DNA of 64,000 nt, taken from positions 1,599,463-1,663,462 of the forward strand of contig NW_019091383.1 in NCBI RefSeq assembly GCF_001949145.1, written 5' to 3'. How positions within the stretch are numbered: the stretch's first letter is position 1; the number at the start of each line of letters is the position of its first letter. This stretch comes from Acanthaster planci (lineage: Eukaryota; Echinodermata; Asteroidea; Valvatida; Acanthasteridae). Made by a program: the position numbers and the translations under genes. Below, piece after piece: positions 12,001 to 23,800 of the stretch. The notes beneath the pieces were generated by a model. That model saw only the letters and a program-made list of their open reading frames with translations, had not been told where the DNA came from and searched no databases.

Positions 12001-15000
12001 TGGCTGCCAGTCATAAGCTCTAGTAACATAATAACCATTACATTGCAATGAAAACATTGTGTCACTTTTTAAAATGAAATAAGTTAAAACCCAAAAATCT
12101 ATAAAACAAAAACGTACGATTAATATGCGAGGGACATCTGAGACTTGAGCTTTCTTCTCCTACAATCCATACGAATTAATTGAACCCAGCAGTTTGAAAA
12201 AAGACACGCAATCGGGAGAATAAGATTGAAAGTAAAATAAAATAAATTTCGTGATTGTTATTACGCACCTAAATCTTTTATCATTGCCATTGGCAGCTAC
12301 GTCTGATGATAATTTCGACTCGTTTCGATTTTGTTCTCCAGATCATGAAACCACGGGTTTTGGGGATAAAATATTGACAAATGAGTGTAATAAAGGAAAA
12401 ATGATACAGCCATAATGGGCAATGGAGGTATTATAATGACCTATGGAAGTGCAGATGGTCACGGTCGTGTGCACCAAAGTGCAGTATAAATGCTGTACTC
12501 TTGAGGCCTGTAACGTTGCATTCTCTGCACGTCGAAGTCCCGTCTGTGGAGCAGTTACGTCTGCATGGCAAATCAATCACTTTGTTTTAATCATTATTTT
12601 CAGCGTTATTAAAATCAGTTATTACTAATTATTTATTAATTATTTTTCTACGGACGATTCATAAATCTATAAAATAGGACCACTTATCGTATCCGCGCAG
12701 AATGTCTATTCTCAATCAGATTGCTCAGGGGAGAAAGACGTGGTCGAATACGGAAATTGACCAGAGCAAGATTTGAATCTTCGACGTCCGGAACAGCGGA
12801 GCTCAGTGATCACTGACAGTTTAATGTCATACGATCGAGTGCTATCATTGCTAATGTGTAATTAGCCAAGTAAAAAGATAGAGACTTTAAATTCATTACC
12901 GGTAGTCTTTCCAAGACTTTTTAACTGTTAGCCCACATTCTTCCATTTTTGCCGCGGGATTAACTGTTTAACCCTTAACATTAGTACTACTGTGATTTTC
13001 AAGAATGAAGTCACATCCACCCTGTGCCCATTTGTATTCTCAATTTCTCTTTAAACAGATAAACCGAATCGTGAATCGGTCATATCAATTTGACCTAAAT
13101 CTAAAGCCAACTTCTTTTTGCGACTCGAAGTTAACAATTAATGAAAACCGCAAGGGTTGTTAAGTACTCGAAAATTCTTTTCCAGAGGGGGAATGATGGT
13201 CGCGTCTTCCGGGAGAGTACAAACGGTCCATTCGCCGCCGATGTTTTCAGTTTGCTTATAAGTTGTTTGTTTTATTTCACCCGAGTGGGCATTTCCGGTC
13301 CCCTGTGTGTCTCTTCGTAAACAGCATCTCCTCCTTTATGTATCCCCGTCCCAACCAATCTTCAGGTGCAGAAGATAGGCTTCGACGCGGGCTGCCAGCA
13401 TCTCAGCATATTATCTGTTATTACCCTCAGCACAAACCGGCATCATCTGGGTCCGTGCCAGGCCAAAGTCCGCCAACCACCCGCCCCCCCACTCACTAGC
13501 CTCTCCACGCCATCTTACGGTGGTCTGTCGGCTACTGCTCAAGGGGGACCCTGTCCACCCATCATCGTGTAGAAGGATGATGTCTTTGACCTCAGAGCAG
13601 AAGGAATTTCGGTGTTCAATTGGCTATTTCTCTATCGTGATATTCTAATAACAATTTTGGCTTTGCCAAACGAGCTTGCCTTTTTGTGAAAAGTGCAATT
13701 AGAACCCCGTTCTTGGGACATGGGAGGGGGGTGACGTCATCTTGACCTTAACGAGAGAAATGGAACAAAATATTAAGATATTAATATAGATCCACAAAAC
13801 TGTGACACGCTGCATGATAAATTGCTGTGACAGTCTTGGAACGAAAAATTCGTCATCACCACCCAGTACTAAATTTCCAAATGGGGAACATGCTAGTTTG
13901 TGTGAGCATTGTTTTATTTTATATTTTTCCCATTCTCATTATCACTGCGTTGCAAAAAGATGATGAAACGTACAGACGAAAATTGGAAAGCTGCAGAACA
14001 TTCATTTCCGACAAGGATGAAACAAAACAGGTTACATTCATAAACGAGACCGGTCCCAATGATATGCTGTTAGTTAAAAATAATCGATTTTAGGCTACAG
14101 TAGTATTTTTAAATCCAAAGTGAATAAAGTTCAACCGAAACGTGGGTGGGACGATGACGTCACCGTCGGTGAGGACTCTAACACTAACAACTAGTTAACG
14201 CTCACCTTAGTGAGGGCGGGGACAGCGACTTGGCCCTAACTGTTTCGATACCGCACAGTCTAATTAATCGATACCAGTCTCATATTTCCTGCTGTTGTCG
14301 TCATCTACAAGCGAATGTTGTCTAAGAGGTATCCGGTTTCGTTCTCCCAACTTGCCGCTCCTCCTTGACATAATGTTGGACGTCCGGAGGCAACAAATTA
14401 ACTTGCTAGGCATCTTCCAGACGCGGAATATGCATGCGCCTGTACTCGAAATGGAGTTCACTGATTAACACCCATTGACCCTAACGGTTCTGAGAATCTG
14501 CTCGATACTTGGTGTTGAAATCATCGATATCAAAATGACGTCATCAGCTTCTGTGTTATATTGACATAATGAAGACTTTTGGGCCAATGCAATATAACCG
14601 TATTTGTCTCTCACTGTCTTAAATTGGTGTAATTTTGCAGGTTCACCCCAACATACATTTTTCAAAAATTCACACAGAATGTTTATCTAAACTTGCCTTC
14701 GTGGCATAGCTTCAAGACCTGACAAATACAGTTGGCATGGGGGACAGTTCTTTTAAAGCAGGTATCCGTGTTTAATTTTAACATTCTGAGCGATCCCTTC
14801 TTCCTGAGGTTCATTTCATGAAACATAATTTCTGATTTTGAGAAATTTATCTGACACAGAAGCCCCAGTGCCTGTGGAACCGACTAAATGTAATATATAA
14901 GCCAAGAAATGGGCTAAAAACGCCATAGAAGTCGAAGAAAATGTGGGTACGAGATCGTTCGTGTCTCTGAAGAGATGATGTATAAGTGCACGTTTTGCAG

Positions 15001-18000
15001 AAGCCAGAACTTATTTGCCGATCATAATGGATTCATTTCAAGTCCTGGTCGCCACAGCCTCCTCGCTCTGTTGTACGGGGCCAACGCCGGATCGATTGAG
15101 ACAACAGAATGGTGCTCCACATTATATCGCGTGGTGTGCTTCGGCCAAACCAATTTGTCATTCGAACCGATCACGGGCGCCCTAGGGATCTGGGACGGGC
15201 GAAGTCTTCTCGCCGCGTTCCGTATCCATACATAATATCGTGCCATAATCGAGTTATCAGATTTTACGCGATCGGCTAATAAAAGACGGGAAAAAACCCG
15301 TCCTCCGATAAACGGCGGTCCACTTTTGCAGCAAGGGAAACCTTGGTGGTCGCGAGGTCTTGAGAGATTACGTCGTGGAGATTTGGGTCCGCTGAATCTT
15401 TGGTACCGACTTCGAACTCCGTAGCGGTTGAAGGATTTGAAAGGGGACACTGGTCCATGCAAATTGGGCAAGCGAATTCTTCCCCTTGGGGGGCTAAGGA
15501 ATTTTGGTTTTCCCTTTTGAAATGTCAATTAGGAAGCGGAAATGACGGCTAAGACGGAGGTTGGGACTTAAGGTTCGATCGGATTGCGAATTTACATAAG
15601 TTGTAGACATGACGTTTAATAATAATTTGAAAGGTGCATCTTGATGATTTTCTCAACCAATTGGTGAATGCAGAGCGACCACGACCAGCCTTTGATCAAC
15701 TTTTCTGCTGCTGTACGTGTTGTTATCAAATATTCCAGTCAGTCGCTAAAAAATTACCATACCAGAATATTTTTTACAAGATCATTGCAAAATTAAAAAA
15801 GGAATACGTACAACTGAATGTCAGTATAATGTTCAGTTAATTTCTGTTCATTGGCAAATGATGATCATTGTGATGATGACAATGAAGAACTGCATAAGAC
15901 TGGCATAACAAGATGACTCTTTTAGCAAATATACTCTAAAAGCTTCCGGGTCAGACTGATCCAGAATCCGGGTACTATGTGAGGCTTAACCCTTGTCTGG
16001 GTCAAAGGAAAACAATTATTGTTTAAAACTAACATGTATGCTTGTAACTGTCACGTTTGTTGGTTCATTAAATTCTAATGACCTTCAAAAGCTACTGTTA
16101 AGCAAGTAAAGTACGTCGACCAGAGGAGGTTTCTAGTTGGATTTTAAAAGAAATATGAACACGCCATGCCGTTGTTGTTAAAAGATAATATATGCGACAT
16201 AAGATGTCACAAACTTATGAGTGAAAAACTGTATATCAACGTTAGCACAGTTAATGGTACATAGGCGGTATTTGCACGCGACATCAATTTCCAAAAATAT
16301 GCTGTTACATAAAATCCCCTGTCGCCACCATTCGCCCTATTTGTGTAACATCTTGTATAATTGCAAACGCAATATTTCTTCCTGCATTTTTTCACATACC
16401 CGATGTCATAATTGCCGGTATTCTCGATACTGTTTTCTCTGGAAGGTTCATCCAATATCGCGGCATGTATAAGGAATATTAAATTAAGGATCGCCGCGTC
16501 TCGTCTCATCATTGAATTTATGTCGGGTAAAGAGAGTGGACACATCCGACTTAGAGGCTACAGGAGAGTGGGCCCGTCATCACGGCCCGGAAAGTTGGAC
16601 TTATTTTCATTGCTCGGACACTGTCCTCCGCCAAGTGAGCGATGTCGGGTGACGTTAAATCCTTAAAACATAAGTAGAGCGCAATGTACTCGTTGTGTTT
16701 AATGAAGCATATTTCCAGACCAAGGACAAGCTCTCTCAAAATCATATTAGATTAAGACAAAAATGACCGTGGGGGGTAAGGCGAGCAGATTTTTTTTCTG
16801 AGAAAGTCGACAAAGACGTCATCGTTTTCTATAACATATACACGTTTTAAGCAATTAAGCAGATACCTCACAGTAAATTAAATCCATTCGATCCACAATG
16901 TACCTCTGGGCTGATTGAAATTAGGGATTGGGCTGGGGATGAGGTTAAAGGGGGTTAACAAATGTTTCACTTTAGACAATTTAGTTTACAAGAGATCGGC
17001 AAATTAAGGACTGCGTAAGATTCGATCTCACTCTGCCATGCACATATTCTTTATCACTATACCGTCAAATTTGGCGCATAGTCCCTGTAAAATAACGCGG
17101 TTTACTAAATTGCTAAATCAAGACAATGTTGCACAGATCGAGACGATATCAGTTAACGAATAAAAGCAGGCTAATAGGCCTACTTAACATGAAGTTAATA
17201 CCTTAGATTGTCCGTAGTGCTACATTAACAAGAACGCAAATTTAGTCATTGGTGGAGTGGGTGTTGAAGTCGCCGTGTGATGAGCGCGCACTGTCGGCGG
17301 TGGGTAAATCTTTTTAATTAGTGGAGGTACCGCTTGGCAGTTTCATTGGACAAACTTATACTGGCCAAGAACAGCCCGCAGAGTCTCCTTTCCTGTCCAG
17401 TCGTACACAGCTTGACACAACCTGACAAAGCGGTACGAATGCTTAATTGGAATTGCGTGTCCACAGCTTTCCGTCCACGACGGACGAAGATCGCGACAGC
17501 TTCACAAGTAAACAAATCCAAGACAGTTTCTCTCAAAAAGCTCGGGAGAGAGTTTAATTTGCTGTGTTGTCTAAGAGCTAGTGCGGTAATCAAAATATGT
17601 GGATGGATTTAAGAATCAAGTATGTTTAGTCAAAGGCAAGACGTCACCCACTCCTTTATCGGCATCAATATCATCCCAATCAATCGTCCCATGACTTGTT
17701 GGTTTCACGTTTGAGAAACTCGAGTAATTCGCTGGTACTTGAATACTTTCAACAGTATGCAAACTACGTGTACCAGCTGTCGCAAAGTGATGGATGCTGT
17801 CGTTCTTTATGTAGTCCGCTTGAAAATCCCTGACATCGTGTGATTTCACTGTGAACAAATTGATATCTACCCCATACGCCCCACCTGGTATTGTTAATAA
17901 ACCACAGTCTACACTGTGCATTGGTACAACATAAGGCTACTGTTATATGCACATTCCAAGCTATAGTGAGGGGTGAGCAACAGCCCTAATTCGCTCGACA

Positions 18001-20692
18001 CTCAGGGCCCGAACATGGCACTGGGAAGGGCTAATGGCCTTGCACAGATTTTAGTGAAGGAAATACTTGGGTCACAGCTGACGACACTCAGATCATTGTA
18101 GATATCTGCCCGGTGCATATTTTTCTTTTTCTTCCTCATTGCTGAAAATGTTCTCACTACGCGTTATTCGTTCATCAAAAACTGGTCAAGATAACCGATG
18201 ATTTGAAATTATATCTCCAAAAGACACGTGATCAGTGATACGTAGTGAGAAGATAAGTTTCCACACTGTGGTTGCACCAAGGCCACGGTTGTATCATATG
18301 GCCGACACTTTGCCATTGCCGAACCAAAACATTTAAATAACGCTTTACTAACAGGAAGTGATAACCTCGCGGTCACAGGTCTCCACTGTGTAGCCAATCA
18401 CAGTGCAAAGCCATCAGCCCTTCCTAGCATCCTGTTCGGACGGTGAGCGACGAGCGAATAGACCTAATTCACAAATCTTAAATCTTGTTCCGTGAATCCA
18501 TTGTAATTTATTCAAGGTAATCTGTTGCAAAGGGTGGTGCCAAACTATTTGGGATTCCAAGCCTCACTTTTAGCTTTTTTTATGTGGCTTAAAACATTTG
18601 GATATAAGATATCACAAATTTAAAATTATTCTTCATTTATGCTTGCGGTGAACTTTTATTTCACTGCTGCTATTTTACTCTCAGATTCCCGAGCTATATA
18701 GGCCCAATCACTTTAATTCAAGATGGCTGTTACACATGAATACAGTCTGTTAGCCGAACTGTCAGCTTGTTTGGTGACACGTCGAATCAAAACACGCCAT
18801 CTATTTAAGATCACATGACTGTCTGGGAAGGCTGTGACGGTTCCGGCTTGTGAGAATGACCCTTTGATATAACGTGGAAGGGATCAAATACTTGGTTGGT
18901 TATGATTAAAACTTACGTTGTTTGCATCTGCTCCATTGGTGATACTTCGGACTCCTTGAAGGTAAGACTAGTCGCTCTGGCAACGTCTTGGATATCGTCC
19001 GTATGGCAATCAACCGTTGTTTTTAACGCCTTTGGTGAAACTCGAGCGCTTGTCACACTTTGACTTTGGTCTTAAATCAAAGCAACTTGCGCGAGGACTA
19101 TTGGTTATAATGGTCAGGTCGGGAATCAACAGTCTAGTGCTAGTGGACGAAAATATTGCAAAGATTCAGCACTGTGTTGTGTTCAAATCAAAGTTTGATA
19201 TTTCGCAATAACGTGCTTTCTTGGTTTTAATGTTTATCATTTTCATGATGTTTTACCGGAAAGCAAAAATTTTTGAAGCGCTTGACACGATTCCATTTGA
19301 ACGTTTCGACAATCCGCACCTTAAAATGCAAACGACCGCAAAGTACTGTAAAATAACTTGTAATTAAAAAAAATGAGGACTAAATAAACGATGAAATGTG
19401 ACTGGTGTGGATGTTATATCTCTTTTTGACACAAGTTAGTGAATATACAAAACGCTCAAATCAATTTTTCTATACTTTCCCATTTTGAATTTTCATTTTT
19501 TATTTTATTTAATTTTTAATAAAATTGTTATTTTATTTGATTTATAAAGAAAAGTGTTAAAATCGTTGCCTTGCTCCAGTTTATCAAAACACGTCCAGTA
19601 CAGTAATGTGTTTTTATGCAAGTGCAGTTCCGCTTTTTTGGTTCCATTTTGGCGTAGAAAATAAGTCATATCTTGTATAGTTTTAGTTAATTTAATGTTT
19701 GGTGATCTAGATGGTAGATTCTGCACGTGTCGTAGAGGCCACGTCATATCTTTAACTGGAAGCGGACCTAATTTCATAATTTTATTATCATATTTTATAC
19801 GCAAATTTGTAACAGTTCGGTTGTCTGGAACCACTTGGGGGAACTGTCTTGCCTAATCCGCCGATGATATTCCAGTTAGTTAGATTATGCTGAGTCTATA
19901 TAGAGATTAACGAGTGGTTTGCCAAAGTACAATAATCATGGTAATCAGTTTACAAGATTATGTTCCTCTCAAAACGTTGGGGTTTCATTTCAAACCTTCG
20001 GTGGTTATAGATTAGGAGGTGACTGACGTCGGCGGTTTATGAGTGGATGAAGGATGCACCGCAATACCCCAATGTTATCAGAGGACCATTCCTACACTTT
20101 TCACCGGTGTTAACACTTTTGGTGTTATTTCGAAACTGTTGGTGTTGTTGTTTTTAACAAGAGTTTTTACAGTGTGGGTCTGCGTTTGATCAGTCGAATT
20201 GTCAAAGGTATTGGCTCCAACTTTGACCAGAGATGTGTGATTTGCTCATTGCGATGCCAGGCGTTGCACCCTTTTCACTCATTTGACATACAAATTTTGT
20301 TTTCACTTCTCAGTTTTGTCGACCACAGTTTAAATTCAACAGTTGTCTGACAGTGAATAGACTGTGGTATCACTTCCTAAGTGACTGTGAGGGATCGTAT
20401 CAGGCCTTCCGAGTGGCATTATAAATGACTGATTGTTTTCCTGTTTCTTAATATAATAAGACAGTAAGATATCTTACCTATTTCACTTCATTCATTTTAC
20501 GGAATCATTCTGCAATTTTTGAAAATAGTCACGTAAAACATGTTAAATAAAGAAGCAAAATAATATTCAAATTTATACTTTTATAAAAAAAAAAGCTTGA
20601 CTATTTCATGATTGCTCATTATTACAATTCAGTTGTCTTTAAAAGAGAATGCATTTTTCCATGATGAACATAATGTATTTTATTTTCCATAG
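9059..20692. other. Region upstream of the iGluR exons, no gene recognised
   Basis: Could hold the missing first iGluR exon and promoter. CpG-containing stretches occur near 13.2-13.6, 15.0-15.5 and 17.3-17.6 kb. The 15022-15528 stretch is open in a 168-residue - frame, but its peptide matches nothing I know. A peptide at 10274-10483 ends with a faintly HTH-like text. Confidence 0.6.
13732..14543. promoter_or_regulatory. Cluster of three full CRE palindromes
   Basis: TGACGTCA occurs exactly at 13732-13739, 14155-14162 and 14536-14543. One chance copy is expected per about 65 kb. CREB/ATF factors bind this word. It lies 6 kb before the first recognised iGluR exon. Confidence 0.45.
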
Positions 20693-20848
20693 GTGTAATA
20701 TTAGAACAGCCGTCGTCAGATGAGGACGAGATGATTCGACTCTCATTCCAACATATAAACCAAAACGGGAACATCTTACCGTCAACCCGATTGGATTATA
20801 CCGTGGCAAGGATAGCCTCCACAGATCCCTTTGCAGCCGTTAAAGCAG
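20693..20848 (+). CDS. iGluR exon a: start of amino-terminal domain
   Basis: Opens after ccatag and ends at cag before gtaatt; 156 nt, enters with two bases of a split Gly codon and leaves one base over. It encodes [18 protein letters not shown] and continues to DPFAAVKA, matching the first beta strand and helix of GluD amino-terminal domains (GAIFEE... NPFQAVQEA). It stands isolated, 13.6 kb before the next exon. Confidence 0.88.
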
Positions 20849-23800
20849 GTAATTAAGCCCGCCTATTCAAATTGCTTCCTTTTAATTGCACATGTTACAG
20901 TCATGACCGAATGAGAGACTTTCAGACGCTTGTGGGAGTAGATCACAGACATATACCGGTCCTGCTTCACAGTATTACGCTCGCTCAGAACCTATGCACG
21001 CACGCTCAAAACAACGCGCGCATGCTCAGAACTGCTACAAAGGACCGGTATGTTTGCCGCCACCAAGTGTCTCAAGTTCCCTATTGGAATCGCCCTCCAT
21101 TGAAACAAACAATGATTTGATTTGAGATTCATCCCTCGTAGATGCACATAGAAACCTTCCTTAAAAGTAGCATCTCAGTTTTAAGTGTGGATCACTGCTC
21201 CTGGAGTCTATTTGATATTCTAATTACACGCAAATAATAAAGTTTTGAGTAAATATCAATTTTATGCAATGTTGCTGATTGTAGCTCAGAAATTTTCTGC
21301 AGTAAAAATAGCACGGACAAAGCATTATTTAACATTCTGTATTTTTAAAATGTGTTTGAAAAATATGGCATGAAGACTTAAATGGTCGGTTAGTCTTATA
21401 AAAAAAATTGGAAATGGATATTCTCCATAAAATATAACACCAATCGAATTTTTATTAGAATTGAAAAACTTCAACGGCCGGCAATGACCATCTGTCTTTG
21501 AGATGTTAATGCTAAAAAGATCGGATCTACCAGACCTCTGAAGAACTACGAAGATTTGGTCGTCCACCATTTACACAATCAAATTTGTTCTCTGATAAGG
21601 TCACTTGCTTCGGGACAAATGATTTTTTTTCATGAAATTCAATCCTGGAAGTCCGGAGATGATTTTTTCTTAAGGACACATGCACAGTCTCAAGTTCATC
21701 GGCGATGTGAGCCCCCAGGGACCGATCTGTTGGCGGCCGAGTCCTGCTAATGATATCGGGTGTAGAAACACCGAAAGGCCCTGGAAATAGCGGCATCAAA
21801 TCAAATTAGCTGTCGCTGTTTCCTCAGAGATATGGCCGGGGTGATTTTGACCTGGAACAAAAGTGGATGTTTTAGTATTGAAAAGGCAGGCTGGGACGTG
21901 AAAATCGTGACTAAGTGAATAAACTTTCAGTGAAGTTCAACTTCAAAGTATGGGTTAAGTTATCGATAAATATCATTATTTTCCTAAGAGTTCTTTCCTC
22001 CACTTTTTGTTGCCAGTATTGTTATTGAAACTAATAAGAGAAAAAAACAGCTAAAAATCTTGAGCGTGAAACACAAATCTCGTGAAAAGGCGAGTGCTTT
22101 TTAAGTAAAGAGCTAATTATGAACTTGTTGCAATGTTTGAAATAAAAACTATGTAAATACAGGTAAAACTCGTACCACAAGCGCTTTTTAACCAATGTAC
22201 ATATGCCTACATACCACAAGCGCTTTTTAACCAATGTATATAGGCCTACATACCACAAGCGCTTTTTAACCAATGTATATAGGCCTACATACAAGCGCTT
22301 TTTAACCAATGTATATAGGCCCACATACCACTGACTGTGTACATACCCGGATTTCTTTTCAGAAAGCTCGTTAGAACTGAGATTGGCTGGTCCTATTTTC
22401 ATGATTATGGTCATACCCCCTGACGTAATACCTTAAAGTTTTGCGCCCGTAACCATAGGAACCGAAGTGGTAGTATAGTTCAAATCCATTTGACCATGGT
22501 CGGAGACACAGTGAGTCGAATGTTCTGATCGTTTGCTAGAAATGAGTATCGAGATCACTTCACAACCTAATTTATTATTAAAAGATAATGTACTCCTTGC
22601 CTGACCTAAGCCAGTTTTGCTCATAGCACACAACAAAACTATTACATGTCTGTGACATTGTGACATTGATTAATAAGTCCATTAAGTTTGCCTCTGCCAT
22701 CAACCTAATCGGCATCAAGCAATTAGAGTGAAAGAAGAGCTTTTTTATGCTAAGTCAACCAAAGGACAGCTTGCAAACATTTTGCGTAGCGTCTTCATTC
22801 CGAGAGCTGTTTTATGTGGACAAGACTGACGTCCTGTTTTATTGAGTGTGGGTATACACGCATTTCGGTCACGTTAAAACAAAAATTAGCACCGGCACAA
22901 ACAAACGTCAACGTTACACAGACTCACTAATGAAAAATGACAGGGAATTTAAAGGTTTCACAAAATGTAATGTTTTACTCAAATTTGACAAATCGAAATA
23001 TAAAACAGTCTTTTAACTCCGTTATTGTGTTTTCCCGTAATATTAAATTCACTGCTCTATTTAAAACTGCATTTTTCAGTGTACGTGGATAAACCCTGGG
23101 CTGTTTGATGTTTATACCTTTCAGATGGCAAAAGCTGCGATCTGTGTGCGCTAAACAAGTTAAAACCCATATAGCCGGCACACACCGAGCTGTCAAAACC
23201 TGGAGCAATACTCGCCCAAGATTTTTTCTCCCAGATTTACGTGCACAGGCCTAAGTCATTACAGACAGGTCGGGTTTTGTTTTTATATCTTGTCTAAGGA
23301 GTCAATTCCAGCAATTGGAAGGACATTTCCTTCTCACAACATCTCGACGGGGCAATATCGGACCCAAAAATCCTTCCTCCGACCTGCCCAGTGTCAACAA
23401 CCAAAATGGAATTTAAAACAAACCCGCGATGGTTGGCCCCACTTTTACTCCGTGTTGCCCCCGAACGATCTTTTAAAAGGCACATCACCGAGCGCCTTCT
23501 CCCGTATCCTTCCGCCCTTGAGGCTATTTGAATAATTATTACTCGGTATTCGTGCGCCTAATAATGACTTGGCGGATCGGAGGCGCGTTGGCGTATTGCT
23601 CCCAGCGAACTCTCGCTGTCCCTATTCCTTCAATGTTTCCTTTTCCTTTGGTAATGCTGAACATTTATATTCTGTGAAATCTCTGCATAACTTGAAGGTT
23701 CCCATTCAGTGTTTAGCAAGCGTATATGGCGTACGTATATTGCACTGTTCTTGAATTTTTTATTACTGGATTATTATGACAAGACTACTTCTCTCTTGTG

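Noticed and set aside
12765-12825. tRNA-like B-box-type word on the - strand
   Set aside because: The word departs from the B-box consensus, no A box or fold was found.
13827-14093. Frame with a hydrophobic stretch, considered as the receptor signal-peptide exon
   Set aside because: It does not end at a donor in the needed phase and its downstream text is unlike any iGluR start.
15022-15528. 168-residue - strand frame
   Set aside because: No recognised domain, and overlapped by an open + frame; kept only as a low-score finding.
22031-22414. 127-residue - strand frame with repeated LYTLVKKRL units
   Set aside because: A product of the 39-bp tandem repeat; no start context, homology or splice support.
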